A stretch of DNA of 64,000 nt, taken from assembly GCA_963824475.1 (NCBI GenBank), contig CAWGPR010000006.1, forward strand, positions 62,001 through 126,000, written 5' to 3'. This document shows, one piece after another, positions 55,925 through 64,000 of the stretch. This DNA is from Roseiarcus sp963824475. GTDB lineage: Bacteria > Pseudomonadota > Alphaproteobacteria > Rhizobiales > Beijerinckiaceae. Within the stretch, counting starts at the first letter, position 1, and every line of letters begins with the position of its first letter. The position numbers and the translations under genes are program-made. Under the pieces are notes generated by a model. The model ran no database searches. It was not told the origin of the DNA and saw nothing but the letters and a program-made list of their open reading frames with translations.

Positions 55925-58443
55925 TCGAGTCCCGTGACTTTTTCCGCCCGGCTTTCGCCGGCTCCTTGTAGGAAGTAACGGGCCGCGATCGCATTCGCCA
56001 ATGCAAGCAGCTTTTGCTCGAACGCCAAAATACGCGCATCGTCAAGCGATTCGGCGCGTTCGGTGGTCAGTTCCGCTTGCAGAAGGGTCGTCAACCGCCT
56101 TGGCTCTTCGAGCATCCCGTCTCGGCGCAACACCGGAAGCGTGCCGAGCCCTTCGTCGATACGATTAACTTGAAAAGCTACGGACCGTGGATTAAACGGA
56201 TCCAGCAAGGCCATATCGCGGACCGGCGCCAGCGCCATTCCAACGAGGTACCTCGAGCGGTACGTAATCTGTGAGTTGATAAGATCGAGCATCACACCCA
56301 GCAAGTGCTCGGTCGCATCATGTCCCGCAAATTGCCTCAATAGGCGGCAGGTGTTCGCTCCGCGTTCGACGCATCGTCCCATTACGTAGAACACCCAGCT
56401 TGCGCCGCGATTGAAGTTTTCATCGAACAATCCGGAAAGCGCTGCAATGGTCGTCAACGCCTCGTCGGCAAGATCAACAATTTCGCCGGCGGAAGGACGC
56501 CGTTCCCTCGTAGGCTTGAGCGCAATTTCCAGACGGTCAATCAAGGCCCAGGTCTGATACGTAAGTCTCTCTCGGATAACCGAGGCTGCGTTGCGGGCTG
56601 AACGGGCGAGCGACAGCACGGAACCATAATTGGCCGCGCTGCGCAGGCCTTGTTCACTAGCTGGGATCGCCCCTTTTGCGGGAGTTGTCGGATCGACCGC
56701 GCCCCAACCGACGAGGACGCCTATTAGACAATCGAGGGACTGGCGGGCAAGCTGCGGAGGCGTATCCGGATCAACTGACCGCCCACTCAGGCAACGCACG
56801 ACCCGCAGGATCGCCTCGGCCCGTTCGAGGTAGCGGCCGAACCAGAAGAGGTTGTCCGCGGCGCGACTGGGAAGGTTTCCCAAGAGACGCGTAATTCGCG
56901 CGGTCTCCGGAGATGGAAGCAGGCTTGAGATCTCGACGGGATTATCGCCAAGCACCCAGACATCAGCGGATTCGACCCCGTCGCCCATCGCGACAGCGCG
57001 CGCGTCCGGGCGATCGGAGATTCGGCAAAAGCCGCCTGGCATGACCCGCCAGCCGTCCACGGTTGCCGCGCAGTAGACGCGCAGGACGAACGGCCTCGGC
57101 TCGAGTTTTCCTTGCATCCACCGCGGCGTCGTGGACAACCGAACAATATCTTGTCCGACAAAGTCGATACCGCGCAAGGCGATCGCATCACGCAGGCGGT
57201 CGCGCTCTTTCGGTGAAAGTTCGTCACCGACGATGCTGGATTGACCACTTACGCCGAGCAGCTCGTCGCCGAACGCCCCTGCAATTGAGATTTCGTTGAA
57301 CTCATCCAGGACTTTCTCGCGTTCATAGGGCTGTCCGCACCACCACGTTGCGATGTTGGGGATCAGTAAATCCTGGTCGAGCAAACGGCGGGCTAGTATA
57401 GGCAAGAATGCTAGAAGCGCTCGCGATTTAACGAGCCCTGCGCCCGGCATGTTTTCAACTGCGACACCGCCGTTCCGTATCGCTTCGAGGAGACCCGGGA
57501 CACCTATTCGCGAGGACGCGTTCAGCTCAAGGGGATCGCACCAATCTGCGTCAATATGACGCCAGATCACATCGCACTGCTTGAGGCCGGCGATCGTGCG
57601 GACGAAGACACGCCCGTCGCGCACAACGAGATCCTCGCCTTCGACCAGCAGAAAGCCGAGGTAGCGTGCTAGATAAGCCTGTTCGAAGTAGGTGAGACTG
57701 AGCGGTCCAGGGGTCAAGATTCCGATGCGAGGCTCGTCTCGCCGACCCGACGACTTCAACCCCCCGCTTAGCGATCGAAAAAAGGGCGCCAGCCTTACGA
57801 CGTTGAGCTGAGCATAAAGATCCGGGAAAGCCTGAGAAACGACGAGCCTATTCTCCAATGCATATCCGCATCCTGACGGCGCTTGGGCTCGATCACTAAG
57901 AGCCCACCAGCGGCCGTCTGGTCCGCGACCGATATCTACTGCATAAAGCCGAAGCCACCGACCTCCGGGGGGCTTCACACCACGTATCGCTGCGATATAG
58001 TCCTTCGACCCGGTAAGTGCGGCGGGTGGGAGAACGCCCTCGGCGACCAAACGACCTTCGCCATAAACATCGGCAAGCATTCGCTCCAGCAACTCAGCGC
58101 GCTGCGCAACCCCTGCTCCGATTCCGCGCCACTCCTCCTCGGTGAGGAGTAGTGGCATTCGACTGATCGGCCAGACCCGCTCGTCCTTTTCACCTGCGAC
58201 GCGGTATGACAGTCCGCGGTTGCGGATACGTTGATCGGCTGTTGCGAAACTTTGTTGTACTTCGTCAGGCTCATACTCGGCGAGAGCGGATAGCACGCGC
58301 CGCCAATGCGGACGGCTCAGGCCGCGAGCGTCAATAAACTCGTCTGGAATACCTGGAAGCGGCTTATAATGCCGAGTCCAAGCTTCGAACCGCTTCAAAC
58401 CTGGGGTTTTGTCCCCGACCGTCGATGAGATTCCCGCTGGCAA
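55921..58443 (-). CDS. Circularly permuted ATP-grasp protein fused to an alpha-E domain
   Basis: 840-aa fusion. Residues about 60-480 are the circularly permuted ATP-grasp type 2 domain (DVYGEGRLVAEGVLPPAALT; PRIGILTPGPLSLTYFEQAY; YLGFLLVEGEDLVVRDGRVF). Residues about 520-830 are the helical alpha-E domain (LGNLPSRAADNLFWFGRYLE; RAEAILRVVRCL; GASWVFYVMGRCVERGANTC). In most genomes these are two separate genes next to a transglutaminase and often the proteasome-like peptidase Anbu. Here they are one chain and the transglutaminase overlaps by 4 bases, but no Anbu gene is visible. The presumed reaction is ATP-dependent peptide ligation; unproven. Confidence 0.88.
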   Translation of the reverse strand: MPAGISSTVGDKTPGLKRFEAWTRHYKPLPGIPDEFIDARGLSRPHWRRVLSALAEYEPDEVQQSFATADQRIRNRGLSYRVAGEKDERVWPISRMPLLLTEEEWRGIGAGVAQRAELLERMLADVYGEGRLVAEGVLPPAALTGSKDYIAAIRGVKPPGGRWLRLYAVDIGRGPDGRWWALSDRAQAPSGCGYALENRLVVSQAFPDLYAQLNVVRLAPFFRSLSGGLKSSGRRDEPRIGILTPGPLSLTYFEQAYLARYLGFLLVEGEDLVVRDGRVFVRTIAGLKQCDVIWRHIDADWCDPLELNASSRIGVPGLLEAIRNGGVAVENMPGAGLVKSRALLAFLPILARRLLDQDLLIPNIATWWCGQPYEREKVLDEFNEISIAGAFGDELLGVSGQSSIVGDELSPKERDRLRDAIALRGIDFVGQDIVRLSTTPRWMQGKLEPRPFVLRVYCAATVDGWRVMPGGFCRISDRPDARAVAMGDGVESADVWVLGDNPVEISSLLPSPETARITRLLGNLPSRAADNLFWFGRYLERAEAILRVVRCLSGRSVDPDTPPQLARQSLDCLIGVLVGWGAVDPTTPAKGAIPASEQGLRSAANYGSVLSLARSARNAASVIRERLTYQTWALIDRLEIALKPTRERRPSAGEIVDLADEALTTIAALSGLFDENFNRGASWVFYVMGRCVERGANTCRLLRQFAGHDATEHLLGVMLDLINSQITYRSRYLVGMALAPVRDMALLDPFNPRSVAFQVNRIDEGLGTLPVLRRDGMLEEPRRLTTLLQAELTTERAESLDDARILAFEQKLLALANAIAARYFLQGAGESRAEKVTGLE

Positions 58444-58681
58444 GCAAGCCCCGTCGGTCTGTAGCTTACGCCTTTAGCCACGGCCGTCGCCAAAAACGGC
58501 GAAGCTCAATATGCCTTCCGTCGGGGCTTGAGGCTAGCAGGATCGAGAAATCCCTCATTTCTTGGTTCGCGGAACCGGAGAAAGCCTCGAGCGTGCACTT
58601 CGGTCTTGTGCGCTCAAGGTCAGACGAAAGCGCCGGTTTCAGCGAGTTGCGCGGCGCCGCGTTGTTTAAGGAGGCAGCGGA
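58444..58681. other. Intergenic region between the divergent ATP-grasp fusion and creA
   Basis: About 240 bases. It ends with AAGGAGGCAGCGGA, the ribosome site of creA. No gene or hairpin seen. Confidence 0.45.
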
Positions 58682-59075
58682 ATGAACAGCATTTGGCAAA
58701 TGGCGATGGCGTTCCCCGTTGCAATGATGGCGGCGCACGGGGCAAGCGCGGACCCCTCCAAGCCCGATTTGATTTTTCGCAGGTTGACTACGTTCAAGCT
58801 GCTGACGCCTAATGACAAACTGGCGGTCTATGGGATCGACGGTCCGTTAGTAGACGGGGTGGCATGAGGGCTATCGGAGGCTCTTGGCTGGCCGAGCAGA
58901 CGTCAGATATCTCGCTCGCGTGCCGACAGTACGGCCCAGTTAACTTCAAAGGCAGGTTCGCTCAGGGCGATGTCGTTTTCAGCGAACGTCAATCACTCAT
59001 ATTTAAGAAAATGCAAATGTTCAGAGATCGCGATACGAAACGCAATATTTTAGTTTATGACCTACAGTGACAAAT

Positions 59076-60491
59076 GGCCCCGTCGCGATTTTTGTTGGAA
59101 TTGACTGGCGCGTCTTCGGGCGACATGAGGCTATCCGATCATGCGGCGAGGTCAATGATCTGATCGTCTGGTTTCTCGGCGAGGGTCTGCCATCCGTCGA
59201 CCTTGCGCATGGTGATCTGTCCTGAGGCAAGCAGCGCCCAGAACAGCATGGCGGCGGTTTCGGCGCAGGGCAGCACGGTCTGAGTCTTGATCCGGCGCTT
59301 GAACTCCTCGTGCAATCGCTCGATCGCGTTCGAGGTTCGGATTGATTTCCATTGGTTCGGCGGGAACCGCGTGAATGTGAACAGCTTGTCGCTGGCTTCC
59401 TCCAGGCTGTCGGCGACGGCGCGGCATTTGAGGCGCCATTTGCGGATGAACGCCTTGCGCCAGGTCTCAACCTCGCCGCGCGTCGCGGCGTAGATCATGT
59501 CGCGGTAGTCATTCGAGATTTCCTCGTGCAGGCGCTCGGGCGCATGGGCGAGGAGATTGCGATGCTTGTGCACGGTGCAGCGTTGGACAGCCACGTCGGG
59601 CCACAGCGCCGCCAGCGCCTTTTCGAGGCCCGGCGCGCCGTCGACGACGACCAGCTCCGGCGTTTGCAATCCGCGCCGGACCAGATCGTCGAGCAGCGCA
59701 CGCCAGGCCGCCTCGCCTTCCCCGCCCATGCTCTTGATCGCGAGCAACATCTTCTGGCCGTCGGCGCGCACGCCGAGCGCCACGAGCAACGAGATCGAAG
59801 TCGCCCTTCTGTCGAGCCGGACACGCGCGACTGTGCCGTCGAGGATCAGCCGCACGATCGGCTCTTCGGCGAGCGAACGCGCATTCCAGGCGTCCCAGTC
59901 GCCCTTCGTCTTGCGCCAGACGCGGCTGACCACGTCCTTGCCGACCGGCCCAGCAAACACCGCGTTCAGCGCGCGTCGCACGCGGCGGGTGTTGGTCCCT
60001 GCGAGATAAGCCCCGGCGATCAAGGCGTCGGCGGCCCGGGTGCGGCGCTGGTAGGCGCGCAGCGAACCGCTCCGCCATTCGCGCGTCTTGCCGTCCTCGC
60101 CGGTCAACCGAGCGCGCGGCACGGCGATCCGCGTCTTGCCAAACGTGCCCGTCAGCGTCCGCTCGCGATGCCCGTGGCGCACGCCGACAACCGACGGCGC
60201 CGCCTCGTCCTCACCTGGCTTGCGCCGGCCGTAGCGCGGACGCGACAACGCCTCGGAAAGTTCCTCCTCCAGCATCGTCTCGATAAAGCCGCGCGCCCGA
60301 GCCCGAACCCCGTCCTCGATCGCGTCGAACCAATCATCCAAAAGCAAAGCTTCGGCGGCCACAGCCGCCTCCTTCGTGGTATCCTTCGTCATGGCGTGGT
60401 CTCCGTTCCAGCGCGCCAACGCCGGAATCATTTGGGTTGAACAACCCGGAGACTACGCCAACCCAATTCCAACCACCCCCGCGACGGGACC
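59076..60491 (-). mobile_element. IS256-family element inserted in creA, with 9-bp target duplication
   Basis: Bounded on both sides by the direct repeat GTGACAAAT (59067-59075 and 60492-60500), a 9-bp target duplication typical of IS256. The inner ends are inverted repeats: left GGCCCCGTCGCG and TTGGAATTGACTGGCG; right mirror GGTCCCGTCGCG and TTGGAATTGGGTTGGCG. One transposase gene fills it. Confidence 0.93.
59139..60392 (-). CDS. IS256-family (mutator type) transposase
   Basis: 417-aa DDE transposase of the mutator type. Acidic residues in VRLILDGTVARVRL (D), LVVVDGAPGLEKAL (D) and SNAIERLHEEFKRRIKTQT (E); the conserved Cys/His block is AVQRCTVHKHRNLLA. The N-terminus contains RPRYGRRKPGEDEAAP and VGVRHGHRERTLTGTFG. 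ATG 60392 (MTKDTTKEAAVAAEALLL) is preferred over an upstream start. Complete, and surrounded by intact ends, so the copy may still be mobile. Confidence 0.93.
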   Translation of the reverse strand: MTKDTTKEAAVAAEALLLDDWFDAIEDGVRARARGFIETMLEEELSEALSRPRYGRRKPGEDEAAPSVVGVRHGHRERTLTGTFGKTRIAVPRARLTGEDGKTREWRSGSLRAYQRRTRAADALIAGAYLAGTNTRRVRRALNAVFAGPVGKDVVSRVWRKTKGDWDAWNARSLAEEPIVRLILDGTVARVRLDRRATSISLLVALGVRADGQKMLLAIKSMGGEGEAAWRALLDDLVRRGLQTPELVVVDGAPGLEKALAALWPDVAVQRCTVHKHRNLLAHAPERLHEEISNDYRDMIYAATRGEVETWRKAFIRKWRLKCRAVADSLEEASDKLFTFTRFPPNQWKSIRTSNAIERLHEEFKRRIKTQTVLPCAETAAMLFWALLASGQITMRKVDGWQTLAEKPDDQIIDLAA

Positions 60492-60546
60492 GTGACAAAT
60501 TGCTTGAAGGCTCGCCAAAAAACTCCACTTCTGCAGTGTCGACTCA

Positions 60547-61479
60547 GAGCCTGACTCAAAAGTCTACGGCCTGGCGAGCCGCCTGAGGGCGAGCTGGATG
60601 CAAGCGAGTGTGATGAAGGCCGCGAGGGTATCAGCGAGGTTCTCGTAATCTTTGGCCAGGCGGCGGTTTCGGCCGAACCACGAAAAGGTCCGTTCGACAA
60701 CCCAGCGACGCGGCAGGACGATAAATCCTGAACTGTCGTCGGGACGTTTGACGATCTCCACACGCAGCGGCGGCTGCGCGGCGACGGCGTGTTCGACCTG
60801 GCGGGCGTTGTAGCCGCCATCGGCCCAGACGAGTTCGAGCCAATTGAAGCGCTGGCGGATGCGGTCAAACACCAAGGCGGCGCCGTCCCGGTCCTGAATG
60901 GCGGCGGAGTGAACCACCACGCGCAAGGGCAAGCCTTCGGTATCGACCAGAGCGTGGATCTTGCGCCCCTTCACCTTCTTGCTGGCGTCATAACCCACTG
61001 CGTCTGCTTCACCTTTCGCGCATCCCCTTTTTCGGCCGACTTGAGCGACTGGCTGTCGATGACGCCGGCGCTGGGGCTCGCCTCCCGCCCCAGCCGTTCG
61101 CGCAGCGCCGCGCGCAGTTCCTCCCAGATCGCCTCCCATACTCCCTCCCGCTGGAAAGCGCGGAAGATGTTGTAGACCGTCGAGCGCGGCGGGAAGACCC
61201 CGTGCGGCAAATAACGCCACGGGCAACCGGTTCGCAGAAGATAGAAGATCGCGTTCATCGCCAAGCGCATGTCGGTCTGGCGCGGCCGTCCGCCCGGCTT
61301 CGCCGGCGGAATCAGAGGCGCCAAGCGATCCCATTCCGCATCGTTCAGATCGCTCGGCAGACAATCCCCAGCTTGGCGATACCGGCTCCGATCAGCGTCC
61401 GTCCACATCCCGAATCATCCTCAAAATTGCAGATGACCCGGTGAATCATTCCTTCCTTAACGACTTTTGAGACAGGCTC
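60547..61479 (-). mobile_element. IS5-family element A with TCA target duplication
   Basis: Inverted ends GAGCCTGACTCAAAAGTC (left) and the mirror of GAGCCTGTCTCAAAAGTC (right), one mismatch. TCA flanks both sides (60544-60546 and 61480-61482), a 3-bp duplication that suits the IS427 subgroup of IS5 with its TNA-type targets. It is inserted at the junction of creA debris and IS5 element B. Confidence 0.88.
60564..61408 (-). CDS. IS5-family transposase of element A, two overlapping frames (OrfAB by -1 frameshift)
   Basis: OrfA (60971-61408) reads MWTDADRSRYRQAGDCLPSD, the DUF4096-like N-terminal region and SPSAGVIDSQSLKSAEKG with the first catalytic Asp. At the slippery run GAAAAAGGGG a -1 shift leads into the second frame: RGCAKGEADAVGYDASKKVK, LVWADGGYNARQ (second Asp) and RRWVVERTFSWFGRNRRLAK (Glu) to the stop at 60564. 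This two-frame arrangement with an A-rich slip site is normal for the IS427 group, so it is treated as functional rather than broken. Confidence 0.88.
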
Positions 61480-61961
61480 TCAGAGTTTGTCCGGAAACAT
61501 CATGTGGGATTGCATAGTTTTCGCAGCATGAGGCGGATGGAGGCGAGGCGGAGGAACGCGAGCGCCTTGCGGTTGAGGCATTCCCAGTCCTTGGCCAACC
61601 GTCGGCAGCGGCCGAGCCAAGCAAAGGTGCGTTCGCCGATCCAGCGCTTCGGCAGGACGACGAAGGCCTTGGCCTGATCCGACCGCTTGACGATCTCGAC
61701 CTTCACGCGCGCCAGAGTTCGTCCGATGGCGGCCTGAAATTGCGGCCCTCGATAGCCGCCGTCGGCAAAGAGCCTGGTCAGGAACGGAAAGGCGCCGAAC
61801 AAGGTCGCCATCAGCGTCGCGCCGCCGTCGCGGTCCTGGATGTCGGCGGCGTGGACGGTCGCATGCATCAACAGGCCCTGCGTATCGACGAGGATATGGC
61901 GCTTTTTGCCCATGATCTTCTTGCCCGCGTCGTAACCCGCCGGATCGATGCAGGTCCCCCT

Positions 61962-62288
61962 CACATGGGGTGTTTCCAGTCAAGCTCATTGATTTCGGCG
62001 TTGCATGCTCTTTGGCGTTTGGATCCGAAGCGTGAGCCCGTCTTTGCCATGCAGCCCTGACGACCGCATCACCTCACATCCGGTCGAGCTTGTGGGCTCG
62101 GACCATAATCCCTCCTGCTCGAGGGCGTCGGGCTCGGGTTGGCGGGACCATCCTTTTTCACGGCGTGTTTCAGCCCGGGGGTCAATCCGCGGTCACCGCC
62201 CGCCGGATCCGGCGAAGCCGTCGCGTTCAGCTTCGCTGGAATGGGGTTAAGTCATCAAGCCATCGTTAGAGTGGGTTGAGCCATCGGG
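61962..62288 (-). ncRNA. Candidate bridge RNA region of the IS110 element
   Basis: The 327 noncoding bases downstream of the transposase. On the plus strand, 62144-62149 (GGGACC) is the reverse complement of the left half of the target GGTCCC, and 62152-62159 (CCTTTTTC) equals the right half with core (CCTTTTTC). A complementary match to one half and an identical match to the other, side by side, is what a target-binding loop of a bridge RNA should show. Further 3' on the RNA sense, CTCACAT at 62073-62079 equals the element's own left border with core CT, as expected in a donor loop; no good match to the other border was found. RNA limits are unknown. Confidence 0.45.
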
Positions 62289-63453
62289 TCATGCCGTCTT
62301 GAACACGGCGCCTTCGGGAACGACGCCTTGTGTGACATAGCGCCACAAGGCGACGAGGAGTTTGCGGGCCAGCGCCACGATGGCGATGCGGCGGACTCGT
62401 CCCTTGCCGGCGCCGACCCGCGCCTGAAACCAGCGGCTCAACGCCGAGTTCCGGCTGGTGGCGCAGCCAGAACCAGGCAAGCTCAATCATGGTGTGCCGC
62501 AGGCGACGATTGCCCGACTTGGAGATCCCCTGATCCCGTTCGACGCCGCCGCTCTGCCAGGGGCTGGGCGCCAATCCCGCATATGCCGCTACTTGGCGTC
62601 GGTTGCCGAAGCTGCGAAACAACGATTTAAGCCAGAGGAGCGATGCGAACTCAGGGCCCATGCCCTTGAGCTTGAGGAGGTGGGCGGCGGGGTTGTTCCG
62701 CCCCTCGGCGTTCGTGCGGATGAGCGCGTCGCGGGCCCGTTCGACCACAGCCAGTTGCGTCGCCGCCACCGCGATCCGATCGAGTTCTCGGCGTATCTCC
62801 GCCTTCAACAGCGGCGGCAGCTCACGGCCGTCGCCGGTTCGCAGCGCCTCGAGCCGTTCGAAACAATCTCGCCGAAGCGGATTGTAATCCCGGATGCCTT
62901 GGCCGCTGAGCAGGCCCCTAATTCGATTGGTGTGCTGAATGCGTTCCTTGATCAGCGTGCCGCGCTCGCGCGTCAGGCGCCGGCGATCCTCTTCTTCCGG
63001 GCTCGGCGCGCGAACCATGGAACAGACCCGCCGCTCGCCGCGAGCCCAGGCCATCAGCGTCCGCAACAGCGTCTCGCCGTCGATCGAATCGGTCTTCGCC
63101 CGCCGATGCCGCCGGTCGACGGCGATCGAAGCCGCATCGACGACCTGGCTCTCGATCCCATTGGCGAGCAGCAAGCGATGAATCCAAAACCCGTCCAATC
63201 CCGCTTCCTGAATGACGATCGCTTTGACCCGCACGCCGTAGCGCTCCTCGGCCTTTGCCCTCGACCGCGAAAGAAGGTCGAGCAGGCGGGCGCCGTCTCC
63301 ACCCTCGACCACATGCTTGGAAAACTTTTCGCTGCCCGGACTATTGATCGTCACAACCCATTTGGATTTGCTCAGTTCGAGCGATGCGAACAGCGTGATA
63401 TCATTCGCGAGGGCGGTGGTCGCGACAGCGGTCGCGGAGGTGACGGACTGCAT
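62289..63453 (-). pseudogene. IS110-family transposase, one frameshift near the C-terminus
   Basis: DEDD-type (RuvC-like) recombinase. The N-terminal domain has ITLFASLELSKSKWVVTINS and ESQVVDAASIAVDRRHRRAK TDSIDGETLL; the C-terminal Tnp20 region has HLLKLKGMGPEFASLLWLKS and AAYAGLAPSPWQSGGVERDQ with the Ser of GISKSGNRRLRHTMIELAW. Near 62449 one surplus base (plus-strand GAGTTCC) shifts the frame after RHQP; the true tail SALSRWFQARVGAGKGRVRR to VPEGAVFKTA is read in the next frame. Same type of lesion as in accC and purM, so it may be a base-calling error. Confidence 0.87.
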
Positions 63454-64000
63454 CGGTTGCCTCCATGCTGGTGTGGAAGCTCAGCCTACCAAGTCGGGCC
63501 GCCGTCCACCCGCATAGGATCTTTTTCCGCGCTCTTGACGCTCTGGCTGTCAATGATCGCGGCGGTCGGGCTCGCCTCGCGAGCGGCGGCTTCGCGACAC
63601 TTCACGTAGAGCGCGTCGTGGATGCGATCGAGCGTGCCGTCCCAATTCCAGCGATCGAAGTAATCGTAAAGCGTCGAACGCGGCGGCAGGTCCTTCGGGA
63701 CGGCGCGCCATTGGCAGCCAGTGCTGAGGACGTACATCAGGCCGTTGACGACCTCGCGCTCATGGACATGACGTCGGTTGCCGCCGCGCTCGGCCGGCGG
63801 AATGAGCGGCTCGACATGCGCCCATTCCGCGTCGGTCAAATCGCTGGGATAGCGCAGTCCATCGCGGTCGTAGCGAGTGCGATTTTCGTTGGTCCACATC
63901 GGCGACCTCCCACGTGATTCGGGCCGCTTCCTTGAATCATAAGCGATTCCAACAATTCGTTAAGTTCCCGGACGGGCTCTAAGTCTTGGGGCGCAGGACA

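Larger units (their letters stand above)
58682..60546 (+). pseudogene. creA: creA, broken by frameshifts and an IS256 insertion
   Basis: CreA-family exported protein of unknown function. The start MNSIWQMAMAFPVAMMAAHG is a signal peptide; DLIFRRLTTFKLLTPNDKLA VYGIDGP is the CreA N-terminus. At about 58861 the frame breaks at GTGGCATGA; the next frame carries SDISLACRQYGPVNFKG, VVFSERQSLIFKKMQMFRD and KRNILVY. Near 59062 two bases are missing. The gene is then split by the IS256 element (59076-60491); after it, the plus strand continues in the expected frame as TYSDKLLEGSPKNSTSAVST. So the split copy is a pseudogene. Confidence 0.82.
61962..63520 (-). mobile_element. IS110-family element (IS1111-like layout)
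   Basis: Both borders show CT (61960-61961 and 63521-63522), consistent with a core dinucleotide and no true target duplication, as known for IS110-type recombination. The 5' noncoding end is short (about 66 bases) and the 3' one long (about 327 bases), with a subterminal inverted match (ATGGGGTG at 61965; ATGCGGGTGG mirrored at about 63505-63514). Long 3' noncoding DNA and subterminal repeats are features of the IS1111 subgroup. Confidence 0.8.
61500..63899 (-). pseudogene. IS5-family transposase of element B, interrupted by the IS110 element
   Basis: N-terminal half at 63521-63899: MWTNENRTRYDRDGLRYPSD, PPRSTLYDYFDRWNWDGTLD and AAIIDSQSVKSAEK (first Asp). C-terminal half at 61500-61960: CIDPAGYDAGKKIMGKKRHI, RLFADGGYRGPQ (second Asp) and PKRWIGERTFAWLGRCRRLA (Glu). 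Joining 61960 directly to 63521 with one shared CT rebuilds GCGGAAAAAGGGGGACC, the same -1 slip site used by element A, and the two halves then read as one OrfAB. The IS110 copy therefore landed in the frameshift signal. Confidence 0.85.
61482..63980 (-). mobile_element. IS5-family element B, split by an IS110 element
   Basis: Left end near 61482 (GAGTTTGTCCGGAAAC) and right end near 63980 (mirror of GAGCCCGTCCGGGAAC) form the inverted repeat. The two halves of one transposase lie at its ends, separated by the IS110 element at 61962-63520. The left flank is TCA and the right flank TAA, so the target duplication is not exact. Confidence 0.82.

Noticed and set aside
60564..61408. IS5 element A transposase as a frameshifted pseudogene
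   Set aside because: The break lies at an A5G4 slip site used for programmed -1 frameshifting in this IS group, so the two-frame layout is expected.

Overview
The window is GC-rich chromosomal DNA of an alphaproteobacterium, most likely a Hyphomicrobiales (Rhizobiales) member near the Beijerinckiaceae/Methylocystaceae. This is inferred from gene content: AapJ/AapQMP-type L-amino acid transport, the sufB-sufC-sufD-sufS-sufT order, the pgsA-like/VOC/perM/hda run opposite purM-purN-ppk-ppx, and the small Usg and DUF2093 proteins. No rRNA, tRNA or CRISPR array was seen.

Layout. 1-3130 is a pile of insertion sequences: an IS21 istA running off the left edge with its terminal repeats, an IS256 tail, a frameshifted IS3, and a tail of a second IS3. 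3511-13665 holds gmhB, an MsbA-like exporter, usg and a minus-strand fatty-acid beta-oxidation operon (acyl-CoA dehydrogenase, GFA protein, thiolase, FadB/FadJ-like enzyme). 14117-18371 has a large two-domain repeat protein, a MaoC dehydratase and an orphan AapJ. 18417-22917 is three head-to-tail copies of one IS630-type element. 22914-31000 has DUF2093, rpsU, a TPR lipoprotein, a GntR-regulated ABC uptake operon and accB-accC. 31075-44737 has a molybdopterin oxidoreductase, a PLD-like protein, hda, perM, a pgsA-like gene, purM-purN, ppk-ppx and a HerA-like ATPase. 44979-53345 is the suf operon followed by aapQ-aapM-aapP. 53410-58443 has a flavin monooxygenase, a zinc-finger protein, a transglutaminase-like protein and an ATP-grasp/alpha-E fusion. 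58682-63980 is creA broken by nested insertions (IS256, two IS5, one IS110).

How the parts fit. The beta-oxidation genes would act as one pathway; AccB/AccC begin fatty-acid synthesis; the suf genes build Fe-S clusters; PurM/PurN act in purine synthesis; Ppk/Ppx turn polyphosphate over. The mobile elements hold the most informative structure. The IS110 element (IS1111-like layout) sits exactly in the frameshift signal of an IS5 transposase and is flanked by CT on both sides. Its 3' noncoding end contains adjacent short matches to both halves of that target, as expected of a bridge-RNA target loop.

Caution. Several conserved genes (accC, purM, aapM, an ABC permease, the IS110 transposase) are each broken by one extra base that duplicates its neighbour. 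Essential genes are among them, so base-calling or assembly error is more likely than real gene loss. Coordinates are given for the whole reading unit.
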